The notes under the pieces were generated by a model. The model worked only from the letters and a program-made list of their open reading frames with translations. It was not told the DNA's origin and ran no database searches. The translations under genes were made by a program, and so were the position numbers. From Amycolatopsis iheyensis (GTDB taxonomy: Bacteria > Actinomycetota > Actinomycetes > Mycobacteriales > Pseudonocardiaceae), in NCBI RefSeq assembly GCF_024703995.1, contig NZ_JAMXQV010000014.1, forward strand, positions 62,001 through 126,000: a stretch of DNA of 64,000 bases, written 5' to 3'. Numbering within the stretch: position 1 is the stretch's first letter; every line of letters starts with the position of its first letter. This document shows positions 26,534 through 34,718 of the stretch, one piece after another.

Positions 26534-26543
26534 GGTCGGCTCC
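26531..26543 (+). promoter_or_regulatory. Candidate leaderless promoter (TAGGGT, 7 nt before ATG)
   Basis: TAGGGT at 26531-26536 followed by 7 nt and ATG 26544; no Shine-Dalgarno sequence. It includes the stop codon of the previous gene. Confidence 0.45.
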
Positions 26544-27194
26544 ATGCGAGTCGTCATTGCTGGTGGACACGGTCAGATCGCGCTGCGGCTGGAGCGGCTG
26601 CTCGCCGCGCGCGGGGACGAAGGGGTCGGGATCATCCGCAATCCCGGCCACGCGGCGGACCTCGAGGCCGCCGGTGCTCAAGCCGTCGTGCTCGACCTCG
26701 AAAACTCCGATGTGGACGCCGTCGCCGAAGTCCTGAAGGGCGCCGACGCCGCGATCTTCGCGGCCGGCGCCGGGCCGGGCAGCGGCACCGCCCGCAAGGA
26801 CACTGTGGACCGTGGCGCCGCGGCGTTGTTCGCCGAAGGCGCCGAGCGGGCCGGGGTCCGGCGGCACATCCAGGTCGGCTCGATCGGTGCCGACAACCCG
26901 GAGAACCCCGACGTCACCGAGGAGTTCCGGCACTACCTGCGTGCCAAGCGCGCGGCCGAAGACGACCTGAAGGCCCGTGACCTCGACTGGACGATCCTCC
27001 GGCCCGGATCGCTCACCGACGACCCCGGCACCGGCCTGGTCCTGCTGGCCGAGAACACCGGCCGCGGCCCGATCCCGCGTGACGACGTCGCCGCGGTGCT
27101 CGTGGCCCTGCTCGACACGCCTTCATCCGTCCGCCGCACCCTGACGCTGATCTCGGGCGAGGACGCCATCGGCGAAGCGGTCTCCGCGCTGTGA
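26544..27194 (+). CDS. NAD(P)H-binding atypical SDR (YwnB-like)
   Basis: 216 residues. N-terminal Rossmann motif GGHGQIALRL, then IFAAGAG and QVGSIGAD; the YxxxK motif reads YLRAKRAAE, with TILRPGSLTDD after it. This is the small NmrA-like/atypical SDR group, often redox sensors or isomerases. The stop overlaps the next gene start (GTGA), suggesting coupling with the PRPP synthetase-like enzyme. Confidence 0.85.
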   Translation: MRVVIAGGHGQIALRLERLLAARGDEGVGIIRNPGHAADLEAAGAQAVVLDLENSDVDAVAEVLKGADAAIFAAGAGPGSGTARKDTVDRGAAALFAEGAERAGVRRHIQVGSIGADNPENPDVTEEFRHYLRAKRAAEDDLKARDLDWTILRPGSLTDDPGTGLVLLAENTGRGPIPRDDVAAVLVALLDTPSSVRRTLTLISGEDAIGEAVSAL

Positions 27195-28144
27195 TCTCTG
27201 AAGCGTCGAGAGAGATCGCCGTCTTCAGCGGGTCCGCGCACCCCGAACTGGCCGAAGAGATCTGCGCGCAGCTCGGCGTCCCGCTGCGGCCGGCCGAGGT
27301 CCGGCGGTTCGCGAACGACTGCCTCGAAGTTCAGCTCCAGGCGAACTGCCGCGAGCGGGACGTCTTCATCATCCAGCCGCTGGTGAAGCCGGTGCAGGAG
27401 CACCTCGTCGAGCTGCTGCTGATGCTCGACGCCGCGCGAGGCGCCTCGGCGTCCCGCATCACCGCGGTGATGCCGCACTATTCGTACGCGCGCTCGGACA
27501 AGAAGGACGCGCCGCGCATCTCCATCGGCGGCCGCCTGGTCGCCGACCTGCTGACGACGGCGGGCGCGAACCGCGTGCTCGCGATGACGTTGCACTCGCC
27601 GCAGGTGCACGGCTTCTTCAGCGTCCCGGTCGACCACCTGCACGCACTGCAGGAGCTGGCGGAGCACTTCCGCCAGTACGACCTTTCGCGCACCACCGTC
27701 GTCTCGCCCGACCTCGGCAACGCGAAGGAGGCGTCGCACTTCGCGCGGCTCCTCGGCGTCCAGGTCGCGGCCGGCGCGAAGGAGCGCTTCCCGGACGACC
27801 GCGTCCAGATCACTTCGGTGATCGGCGAGGTCGCCGGCCGGGACGTGATCGTCCTCGACGACGAGATCGCCAAGGGCAGCACGGTGCTGGAGCTGCTCGA
27901 CAAGCTCGCCGAGCTGGAGCCGCGCTCGATCCGCGTGGCGTGCACGCACGGCCTGTTCGCGGCGAAGGCCATCGAGCGGATCGGCGGCCGGCCGGAGGTG
28001 CTGGAGATCGTCTGCACCAACACGGTCCCGGTGCCCGAGGAAGAACGCACCGAAAAGCTGAAGATCCTTTCGATCGCGCCGGCCATGGCCGAGGCGATCC
28101 GCCGGATCCACAACGGCGAATCGGTGTCGGCGCTGTTCAGGTGA
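27191..28144 (+). CDS. Ribose-phosphate diphosphokinase (PRPP synthetase) paralogue
   Basis: 317 residues, normal length for Prs. FSGSAHPELA, RRFANDCLEVQL, YSYARSDKKDAPR and LHSPQVHGFFSVPVDHL align with the ATP/ribose-5-phosphate binding regions. Several conserved positions differ from housekeeping Prs: the PRPP loop is LDDEIAKGST, where DDMIDTGGT is usual, and KDAPRISIGG stands in place of KD(R/K)PREPI. It is therefore probably an accessory, perhaps differently regulated, enzyme. GTG start coupled to the upstream SDR; its 3' end overlaps the convergent oxidase by 8 bases. Confidence 0.85.
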   Translation: MISEASREIAVFSGSAHPELAEEICAQLGVPLRPAEVRRFANDCLEVQLQANCRERDVFIIQPLVKPVQEHLVELLLMLDAARGASASRITAVMPHYSYARSDKKDAPRISIGGRLVADLLTTAGANRVLAMTLHSPQVHGFFSVPVDHLHALQELAEHFRQYDLSRTTVVSPDLGNAKEASHFARLLGVQVAAGAKERFPDDRVQITSVIGEVAGRDVIVLDDEIAKGSTVLELLDKLAELEPRSIRVACTHGLFAAKAIERIGGRPEVLEIVCTNTVPVPEEERTEKLKILSIAPAMAEAIRRIHNGESVSALFR

Positions 28145-29435
28145 CGGGCCCGAGCACCCGGTCCAGGTAGGTGTTGGCGAAGACGCCGTCCGGGTCGGTT
28201 TCCTTGCGCACGCGCAGGAAGTCGTCGAAGTGCGGATAGCGCTCGCGGAGGACGCCGGCGTCGAGGTCGTGCATCTTGCCCCAGTGCGGGCGGCCGCCGA
28301 CGGCGCCGGCGATCTTCTCGAACGCGCTGAAGTACTCGCGGTAGGGCATGCCGACGAACTGGTGGATGGCGATGTAGGCGGAGTCGCGGCCCTGCGCGGT
28401 CGAGAGCCAGATGTCGTCGGCCGCGGCGACGCGCACCTCGACCGGGAACATCACCGGGTCCCTCAGCGTTGGGACTACCGCCCGTAGTTCGGCGAGCACG
28501 TCCAGCACTGATTCACGTGGAACAGCGTATTCCGTTTCGGTGAAGCGGACGTTGCGCGCGGTCACGAAGACGCGGTGGGAGGTGTCGCTGTACTCGCGCG
28601 CGGACAGCATGTTCGACGCGAAGCTGTTCAGCGGACGCACGAGCCGCGGCATCAGCCGGCCGGTCCGGCAGAGCCCGCCGAACGCGACGTTCTCCATGAT
28701 CTGGTAGTCGACGAACTCGCGGACCTTGCTGAGCGGTTCCGCCGTCTCGCACCGGTTGTTGCGCTTGACCAGGGCGTTCTTGCCGTAGGGGAACCAGTAG
28801 AACTCGAAGTGCTCGTTCTGGTCGGCGAAGTCGTGGAAGCCCTCGAGGACCTGCTCCAGCGGCTCCGGCCGCTCCTGCGCACGCAGGTAGAAGGACTTTT
28901 CGCAGCGCAGGGTCACGGTCGTGATGACGCCGATCGCGCCCAGCCCGACCCGGGCGGCGGCGAAGAGGTCCGGCTTTTCCTCGGCCGAGCAGGCGACGAC
29001 CGAGCCGTCCGCGAGCACGAGCTCGAGCGCGGTGATCTGGGTGGCGATACCGCCGAGCTTCGCGCCGGTGCCGTGCGTGCCGGTGGAAATCGCGCCGGCG
29101 ATGGTCTGCGCGTCGATGTCGCCGAGGTTGGTCATGGCCAGCCCGAGCGCGTCGAGCTCGGCGTTGAGCTGCTTGATGGTGGTGCCCGAACGGACGGTGA
29201 CCTGCCCGGACTCGAGGTCGACGCGCTCGATGCCGGTCCAGTTCCGCAGGTCGAGCGCGTCGGAGTCGGCGACGGCGATCGCGGTGAAGGAGTGGCCGCT
29301 GCCCCAGGGCCGCACGGTCCGGCCGGCCGCGGCGACGCCTTCGACGGCGGCCGCGATCTCGGCGGCACTGCGCGGTGCGTGAACGTGCTGCGGTGAGGCG
29401 GACGCGGTGCCCGCCCAGTTGGTCCACCGGGTCAT
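28137..29435 (-). CDS. FAD-linked sugar-1,4-lactone/alditol oxidase
   Basis: 432 residues of the VAO/ALO family. His48 in WGSGHSF is the likely covalent FAD attachment site; GTHGTGAKLGG lies in the FAD domain, and HWGKMH near the C-terminus is the gulono/arabinonolactone oxidase active-site motif. ATG 29435 is chosen because GGAGG lies upstream inside the longer frame. No signal peptide is visible. Such enzymes oxidise D-arabinono-lactone, gulonolactone or alditols. It is divergent from a PLP enzyme with only 85 bp between starts. Confidence 0.9.
   Translation of the reverse strand: MTRWTNWAGTASASPQHVHAPRSAAEIAAAVEGVAAAGRTVRPWGSGHSFTAIAVADSDALDLRNWTGIERVDLESGQVTVRSGTTIKQLNAELDALGLAMTNLGDIDAQTIAGAISTGTHGTGAKLGGIATQITALELVLADGSVVACSAEEKPDLFAAARVGLGAIGVITTVTLRCEKSFYLRAQERPEPLEQVLEGFHDFADQNEHFEFYWFPYGKNALVKRNNRCETAEPLSKVREFVDYQIMENVAFGGLCRTGRLMPRLVRPLNSFASNMLSAREYSDTSHRVFVTARNVRFTETEYAVPRESVLDVLAELRAVVPTLRDPVMFPVEVRVAAADDIWLSTAQGRDSAYIAIHQFVGMPYREYFSAFEKIAGAVGGRPHWGKMHDLDAGVLRERYPHFDDFLRVRKETDPDGVFANTYLDRVLGPVT
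28509..28524. promoter_or_regulatory. parS-like site (one mismatch), inside the oxidase gene
   Basis: TGATTCACGTGGAACA; its reverse complement TGTTCCACGTGAATCA differs at one of 16 positions from the canonical ParB site TGTTCCACGTGAAACA. The only good match found in the window. Confidence 0.5.
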
Positions 29436-29507
29436 GCGCGCCCCCTCCATCGGTCGATTGTCCGAGACAGTATGTGAACAGTATTCGCGTTTCAAGCTTT
29501 GTTGTCG

Positions 29508-29520
29508 TACTTTAGACCTC
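29508..29520 (+). promoter_or_regulatory. Candidate leaderless promoter (TACTTT, 7 nt before GTG)
   Basis: TACTTT at 29508-29513, then AGACCTC, then the GTG start at 29521. No Shine-Dalgarno sequence. Confidence 0.5.
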
Positions 29521-30705
29521 GTGACCAGTGCGACGGTGTACGACTTGGCGACCAAGGACCTCGATCCACCCTTGGCCGTGGTCGACTTGGCGGCCTTCGA
29601 CGCGAACGCGGACGACCTCCGCCACCGCGCGGCGGGCAAGCCGATCCGCGTCGTCTCGAAGTCGGTCCGCTGCCGGGCGTTGCTGGAGCGCGTGCTCGCG
29701 ATGCCGGGCTTCGAAGGCCTGATGTGCTACTCGCTGGCGGAGGCGATCTGGCACGTCGAGCAGGGCACGACCGATGACATCGTCGTCGCCTACCCGACGG
29801 CCGACCACGAAGCCCTCCGCCGCCTGGCCGCGTCGGAGCAGGCCCGCGCGTCGATCACGATCATGGTGGACTCGCCGGCGCACCTCGACCTCGTCGACGC
29901 CGCGCTCGGCCACAGCCACCCGGAAATCCGCGTGTGCCTGGAGCTGGACGCGTCGTGGCGGCCCCTGCCGGGAATCCACGTCGGCACCCGGCGTTCCCCG
30001 ATCTTCACGCCGAAGCAGGCGTCGACGTTCGCGCAGCAGGTCGTGGCCCGCCCGGGCTTCCGCCTGGTGGGCGTGATGGCGTACGAAGGCCAGATCGCGG
30101 GCCTCGGCGACGCGGCGGGCGCCCGCCTGAACCGCGCGGTGATCGCCTGGATGCAACGCCGTTCGGCGGCGGAGCTGAACCGCCGCCGAGGCGCGGCGGT
30201 CCGCGCGGTCCAAGCGGTGACCCCGCTCGAGTTCGTGAACGGCGGCGGCACCGGAAGCATCGAGTCGACGGGCGCGGACGCGGTGGTGACGGAGATCGCG
30301 GCGGGCTCGGGCCTGATCGGCCCGACCCTGTTCGACGGCTACTCCCGCTTCACCCCCCGCCCGGCGGCGCTGTTCGCGTTGCCGGTGGTCCGCCGCCCGA
30401 CCCGCAACATCGCCACGCTCTTTTCGGGCGGCTACATCGCTTCGGGCCCGGCGGGTGCTTCGCGGGTGCCGCAGCCGTACCTGCCGACTGGCCTGAAGCT
30501 GCTCGGTTTCGAAGGCGCGGGCGAGGTCCAGACGCCGGTGACGGGCCGCGCGGCCCGCAGCCTGCAGCTGGGTGACCGGGTGTGGCTCCGCCACGCGAAG
30601 GCGGGCGAGCTGGCGGAGCGGTTCACGCACTACCACCTGGTGCTGGGCGACCGGGTGGAGCGCACGGTCCCGACGTACCGTGGCGAGCACCAGAACTTCG
30701 GCTGA
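29521..30705 (+). CDS. PLP fold-type III amino acid deaminase/aldolase (alanine racemase-like)
   Basis: 394 residues. The N-terminal alanine-racemase barrel carries the PLP lysine Lys47 in VVSKSVRC; the C-terminal half has the D-threonine aldolase/D-serine dehydratase-like segment ending in the metal-site text FTHYHLVLGD. GTG 29521 is chosen on the 7-nt TANNNT spacing; upstream extension to 29407 would cross the divergent gene. Pairing with a lactone oxidase recurs, to my knowledge, in actinobacteria, but the joint role is unknown. Confidence 0.85.
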   Translation: MTSATVYDLATKDLDPPLAVVDLAAFDANADDLRHRAAGKPIRVVSKSVRCRALLERVLAMPGFEGLMCYSLAEAIWHVEQGTTDDIVVAYPTADHEALRRLAASEQARASITIMVDSPAHLDLVDAALGHSHPEIRVCLELDASWRPLPGIHVGTRRSPIFTPKQASTFAQQVVARPGFRLVGVMAYEGQIAGLGDAAGARLNRAVIAWMQRRSAAELNRRRGAAVRAVQAVTPLEFVNGGGTGSIESTGADAVVTEIAAGSGLIGPTLFDGYSRFTPRPAALFALPVVRRPTRNIATLFSGGYIASGPAGASRVPQPYLPTGLKLLGFEGAGEVQTPVTGRAARSLQLGDRVWLRHAKAGELAERFTHYHLVLGDRVERTVPTYRGEHQNFG

Positions 30706-30709
30706 CCCT

Positions 30710-30964
30710 TCACCCGCCGTCGGCGTCGAACTCCGCCTTGCGCTTCGCGAGGTAAGCCGGCCAGTCCGCGCGCGCGGCGATCACGTCGTCGATGGAGAGC
30801 TTGACGACCGCGCAGCCGCTGAGCGAGCAGGCGCGCGGTGCGGAGGCGTCGATCAGCGAGATGCCGCCGATCTCATCGCCGTCGTCGAGGTAGGTGCACA
30901 GGACCGGGTGGAACGAGCAGTCTTCGTAGATGTCGCCCGGCCGGATCTCCTCGGAAGAATCCAC
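30710..30964 (-). CDS. Small conserved acidic protein of unknown function
   Basis: 84 residues from GTG 30964 (TTG 30967 is also possible); an AAGGGGG stretch is upstream. Core: SSEEIRPGDIYEDCSFHP, then GDEIGGISLIDAS and a CSLSGC pair, three or four cysteines in all. No membrane helix. The frame runs on to 31192 but there encodes only degenerate repeats. Its upstream region holds three DnaA boxes, so its transcription could respond to DnaA. Confidence 0.7.
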   Translation of the reverse strand: MDSSEEIRPGDIYEDCSFHPVLCTYLDDGDEIGGISLIDASAPRACSLSGCAVVKLSIDDVIAARADWPAYLAKRKAEFDADGG

Positions 30965-31085
30965 CAAGGCCCCCTTCCGTCCCGGACGTTTGCGCCACCG
31001 CTGCCGCAACTTCAGCGCCTCGCGGCCCACTGGTCGATCGCGCGAATCAAGGCGCGGCACCCATCCGACACCCAGCTCGCCGGCC

Positions 31086-31205
31086 CACACGTGGCCCTTC
31101 CAGCCAGCCGGGACCCACAGGCAGCCCATTTCCAGCCGGCCTGGCCCACGCGTGGCCCATTTCCCGCCGGCCGGGGCCCACACGCAGCCCACCCTCCCGG
31201 GGGAA
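31086..31205. repeat. Degenerate ~31-bp tandem repeats (about 3.7 units)
   Basis: Units begin at 31086, 31116, 31147 and 31179 with CACAC/CACAG/CACGC and contain GGCCCATTTCC-type and GCCGGCC-type blocks at fixed spacing. They lie in a noncoding interval between the small gene and the DnaA boxes. Confidence 0.6.
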
Positions 31206-31259
31206 CCCCCACTTCCAGTCTATCGGCACCCACCGACAGCCAGGCCTCAAGCAGCAGGG

Positions 31260-31302
31260 TTGTCCACAGCTGTGCATACCTGTGGACAACTTCTGTGGAC
31301 AA
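31260..31302. promoter_or_regulatory. Cluster of three perfect DnaA boxes
   Basis: TTGTCCACA at 31260-31268 and its reverse complement TGTGGACAA at 31281-31289 and 31294-31302, exact actinobacterial consensus in 43 bp. No dnaA, dnaN or gidA gene is nearby, so it is not oriC itself. Confidence 0.8.
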
Positions 31303-31308
31303 CCAAAC

Positions 31309-31956
31309 TCAAGACTGCTCCCCGAACCGAGCCGCCAGATACCCCTTCACCACGTACTTGGCCTCGGCGACGATCTTCTCGTCCCCCCGCGGCTCCTTCC
31401 GGAACGCCAGCTTGAGCAGCGCGTCCGCCACCTCGTTGGCGATCCCGATCGCGAACCGCAGGTCCTCCACCGGGCGGTCCACCTGAGTCGCGACCAGGTC
31501 GGTGAGCGAATCCACGATCACCGCGTTGTTGTCGCGCGTCTCGTCGAGCAGCTGGCGGTCGATGATGTCGCCGAAGTGGACCTTCGAAAACCCCGGCACC
31601 GTCCGGTGCATCTCCAGGTAGATGTCGAGGATCGAGTCCACGACGTCCCACCAGTGCTCCGGGCCGAGCTGTTTGAGGCGCTCGTTCACCGCGCCCACGA
31701 ACCGCTCCAGGTTCCGGGCGGTAAGCGCTTGCACGACGGCGCGCTTGTCCGGGAAGAACTGGTACAGCGAACCCACCGCGACGCCCGCTCGTTTGGCGAT
31801 CAAGGTGGTCGTCAGCGCGTCGTAGCCGAGTTCGTCGATCAGGGCCGCGCTCGCGTCGAGCATCTGCTCGACCCGCTTCGCGCTCCGCTGTTGAACCGGT
31901 TGACGGCGCAGGGGGGTGGCTTCGGCCGGCACCTTCGCGGCCTGGATGTCGGACAC
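31309..31956 (-). CDS. TetR-family transcriptional regulator
   Basis: 215 residues: N-terminal helix-turn-helix (about 22-70: MLDASAALIDELGYDALTTTLIAKRAGVAVGSLYQFFPDK) and a helical ligand domain. The GTG start at 31956 has GAGGAGG upstream. It is divergent from the beta-glucosidase gene, and an inverted repeat lies at that gene's promoter, so it probably represses the glucoside cassette. Confidence 0.92.
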   Translation of the reverse strand: MSDIQAAKVPAEATPLRRQPVQQRSAKRVEQMLDASAALIDELGYDALTTTLIAKRAGVAVGSLYQFFPDKRAVVQALTARNLERFVGAVNERLKQLGPEHWWDVVDSILDIYLEMHRTVPGFSKVHFGDIIDRQLLDETRDNNAVIVDSLTDLVATQVDRPVEDLRFAIGIANEVADALLKLAFRKEPRGDEKIVAEAKYVVKGYLAARFGEQS

Positions 31957-32024
31957 GGCGCTCCTCCTCGTCTGATCTGGGACTTTATCGCGCCGACGGG
32001 CTTCCCCACGGACGAGTGAAGACC

Positions 32025-32045
32025 TAGTATATGAGAACTTTTCAT
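32025..32045 (+). promoter_or_regulatory. Promoter/operator of the beta-glucosidase cassette
   Basis: TAGTAT (32025-32030) is a good -10 box and is directly followed by the near-perfect inverted repeat ATGAGAA-C-TTTTCAT (32031-32045), one mismatch in 7-bp arms. A repressor there would cover the transcription start. Confidence 0.5.
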
Positions 32046-32085
32046 GTTCACCCAGACGGGTGGCCTGACGAAGGGGTCAGCACCG

Positions 32086-33405
32086 GTGCAGAACCCGATC
32101 TTCCCGCCCGGCTTCCTCTGGGGTGTTTCGACCTCGGCGTTCCAGATCGAGGGCGCCACCAGCGAAGGTGGGCGCGGACCGTCCATCTGGGACACGTTCA
32201 CCGCGACCGAGGGCAAGATCGCCCGCGGTGAACAAGCAAAAGTAGCCGCCGATCACTACCACCGCTACCCCGAAGACATCGCCCTGATGGCGGAGCTCGG
32301 CGTCGGCGCCTACCGGATGTCCATCGCCTGGCCCCGGATCCAGCCTGACGGCCGGGGCAAGCCGAACCCCGAGGGGCTCGGCTTCTACGACAAGCTGATC
32401 GACGCCGTCTGCGAGGCCGGCATCGCGCCCGCCGTCACGCTTTACCACTGGGACACCCCGCAAGCCATCGAGGACGAGGGCGGCTGGCTCGCCCGGGACA
32501 CCGCTCAGCGCTTCGCGGAGTACGCCCGCATCCTCGGCGAACGCTTCGCCGACCGGGTGAAACTGTGGATTCCGCTCAACGAGCCCATGGTCATGTCGAT
32601 CTTCGGCTACGCCATCGGCGAGTACGCCCCCGGCAAGACGCTCCTGCTCGACGCCATCCCGACCGCGCACCACCAGAACCTCGCCCACGGCCTCGCCGTC
32701 CAGGCCCTCCGCGCGGCCGGCGCCACCGACGTCGGCACCGCCAACAACCACTCGCCGATCTGGCCGGCCGAGCCCGACGACGAAGAAGCTGCTGAGTGGC
32801 TCGACGCCCTGCTCAACCGTCTCTTCGCCGACCCCGTGCTGCTCGGCAGCTACCCCGAGCAGCTCCACGCGCACCTGCCCGCCGGGTTCGCCGACGACCT
32901 GCCCACCATCGCGCAGCCGCTCGACTTCTACGGCGTCAACTACTACGAGCCGCAGGGGGTCGCGAAGCCGAGCCCGGGCAACCCGCTGCCCTTCGACCTT
33001 CGCCCGATCGAGGGTTACCCGATGACGACCAACGACTCGCCGATCGTCCCGCACGCGCTGCGTGAGCTGCTGCTCGACTTCCACCGGCGCTACCGCGACA
33101 AGCTGCCGCCCATCCAGATCACCGAGAACGGCTGCAGCTTCGCCGACGTCGTCGCCGAGGACGGTGGGGTGCACGACCCCGAGCGGATCGACTTCCTGCA
33201 CAGCCACCTCGTCGCGCTGCGCGAGGCGATGGACGCCGGCGTCGACGTGCGGGGGTACTTCTGCTGGTCCTTGCTGGACAATTTCGAATGGTCCAAGGGG
33301 TACGCGCCGCGCTTCGGCCTGGTGCACGTCGACTACGAGACCCTGCGGCGGACGCCGAAGGACTCGTTCCACTGGTACCGGAAGCTGGTGCGCGATGAGC
33401 AGTGA
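32086..33405 (+). CDS. GH1 family beta-glucosidase
   Basis: 439 residues, cytoplasmic. Retaining GH1 catalytic pair: acid/base Glu166 in WIPLNEP and nucleophile Glu347 in ITENG; FLWGVSTSAFQIEG is the family N-terminal signature. It hydrolyses beta-glucosides taken up by the neighbouring transporter. I prefer GTG 32086 (AAGGGG 9 nt upstream); an in-frame ATG at 32044 overlaps the operator and would leave only a few bases of leader. It overlaps the transporter gene by 11 bases. Confidence 0.93.
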   Translation: MQNPIFPPGFLWGVSTSAFQIEGATSEGGRGPSIWDTFTATEGKIARGEQAKVAADHYHRYPEDIALMAELGVGAYRMSIAWPRIQPDGRGKPNPEGLGFYDKLIDAVCEAGIAPAVTLYHWDTPQAIEDEGGWLARDTAQRFAEYARILGERFADRVKLWIPLNEPMVMSIFGYAIGEYAPGKTLLLDAIPTAHHQNLAHGLAVQALRAAGATDVGTANNHSPIWPAEPDDEEAAEWLDALLNRLFADPVLLGSYPEQLHAHLPAGFADDLPTIAQPLDFYGVNYYEPQGVAKPSPGNPLPFDLRPIEGYPMTTNDSPIVPHALRELLLDFHRRYRDKLPPIQITENGCSFADVVAEDGGVHDPERIDFLHSHLVALREAMDAGVDVRGYFCWSLLDNFEWSKGYAPRFGLVHVDYETLRRTPKDSFHWYRKLVRDEQ

Positions 33406-34657
33406 AACGACCCGGACGCTGCCGGAGGCGCTCGCCGAGCCCGTCGTGCGGGTGCGGCCCGGCTGGATGAGCCTGCTGTTCTTCGCGAACATCGCGCTCT
33501 GGCTGGGGATCTACGCCCCGATCCAGGTGCTGCTGCCGCAGCAGGCCGAGCTGCTCGACCAGGCGAACAAGGAGTTCGTGCTCGGCCTGGTGATGGGCGT
33601 CGGGGCGATCGTCGCGCTGATCGTCAACCCGGCCGTCGGGCTGCTGTCCGACCGGACGACCTCGCGCTTCGGCCGCCGCCACCCGTGGACGGTGATCGGT
33701 GCCGCCGTCGCGACCGTCGGGTTGCTCGTGCTGGCCTTCGCGCCGGACGTCGCGGTGCTGATCGTCGGCTGGTGCCTCGTGCAGGCGGGCCTCAACGGCA
33801 TGCTCGCCACGCTCATGTCGGCCATCGCCGACCGCGTCCCGGTCGGGCAGCGCGCGCAGGTCGGCGGGCTCGTCGGCATCGCGCAGATGCTCGGCACTGT
33901 GCTGGGCGCGGTCGTGGTCGTGGTGATGCTCGGCATCGCCGGGATCCCGCTGGCGTACGCGGTGTGCGCGGTGATCGTCGTCGCCGGCGCCGCGTTCTTC
34001 GTGTTCCGGACGCCGGACGCGCGGCTGCCGGTGGAGTTCCGGCCGTCGTCACAGGCCGGCGAGGTGCTGCGGAACCTGTGGGTCTCGCCGCGGCGGCACC
34101 CGGACTTCGCGTGGGCGTGGTCGTGCCACTTCATGATCAACCTCGGCAACGCGTTCGGGACGCTGTACCTGTTGTTCTTCCTCAAGGACGCGGTGCACTA
34201 CGAAGACCCGGACACGGGCCTGCTGATCATGATGGGGCTGTACGGGGTCGCGCTCGTCATCGGCGCGGTGCTCGCCGGGCACTTCTCCGACAAGTCCGGA
34301 CGGCGTAAGCCATACGTCCTTGCGGCCTCCGGAGTGATGGCGTTGGCCGCTTTGCTGCTGGTCGTCTGGCAGAGCTGGCCGGTCGCGCTTGCCGCGTCGC
34401 CGCTCCTGGGCGTCGGCTTCGGTGCGTACATGGCTGTCGCGCTCGCGATGCTGACGCAGGTGCTCCCGACGGCGCAGGACCGCGCGAAGGACCTGGGTGT
34501 CATCAACATCGCGAACTCGCTGCCGCAGGTGGTGGCTCCGCTGCTGACGCCGCTGGTGCTCGCCTACCTGGGTGGGTATCCCGGGCTCTTCGCCGCTTCG
34601 GCGGTCGCGACGCTGCTGGCCGCGGTGCTCGTCCTGCGGGTGAAGGCGGTTCGTTAG
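33395..34657 (+). CDS. MFS sugar transporter (GPH/SLC45-like)
   Basis: 420 residues, about 12 membrane helices. The loop 2-3 motif LLSDRTTSRFGRRHPW and its repeat HFSDKSGRRKPY are those of glycoside/sucrose symporters, and IANSLPQVVAP is in the C-terminal half. ATG 33395 lies inside the end of the glucosidase gene. Likely imports a disaccharide or glucoside for GH1 cleavage. Confidence 0.9.
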   Translation: MSSETTRTLPEALAEPVVRVRPGWMSLLFFANIALWLGIYAPIQVLLPQQAELLDQANKEFVLGLVMGVGAIVALIVNPAVGLLSDRTTSRFGRRHPWTVIGAAVATVGLLVLAFAPDVAVLIVGWCLVQAGLNGMLATLMSAIADRVPVGQRAQVGGLVGIAQMLGTVLGAVVVVVMLGIAGIPLAYAVCAVIVVAGAAFFVFRTPDARLPVEFRPSSQAGEVLRNLWVSPRRHPDFAWAWSCHFMINLGNAFGTLYLLFFLKDAVHYEDPDTGLLIMMGLYGVALVIGAVLAGHFSDKSGRRKPYVLAASGVMALAALLLVVWQSWPVALAASPLLGVGFGAYMAVALAMLTQVLPTAQDRAKDLGVINIANSLPQVVAPLLTPLVLAYLGGYPGLFAASAVATLLAAVLVLRVKAVR

Positions 34658-34666
34658 GAGTTGGAA

Positions 34667-34718
34667 CCGCGGGCCGGTGCCGGTCGGGGGAGGGGAGTGC
34701 AACGGCACCGGCCCGCGG
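34667..34718 (+). terminator. Terminator of the glucosidase/transporter cassette
   Basis: CCGCGGGCCGGTGCCG (34667-34682) pairs with CGGCACCGGCCCGCGG (34703-34718): 16-bp perfect stem, 20-nt loop, 9 nt after the stop. Confidence 0.85.

Larger units (their letters stand above)
30965..31308. other. 344-bp intergenic region with tandem repeats and DnaA boxes
   Basis: Between two minus-strand genes. Holds the small gene's ribosome site, a ~31-bp tandem repeat array, and the triple DnaA-box cluster next to the end of the TetR gene. I see no coding sequence in it. Confidence 0.6.

Noticed and set aside
31260..31302. Chromosomal origin oriC
   Set aside because: Only three DnaA boxes, no AT-rich unwinding element and no dnaA/dnaN neighbours.
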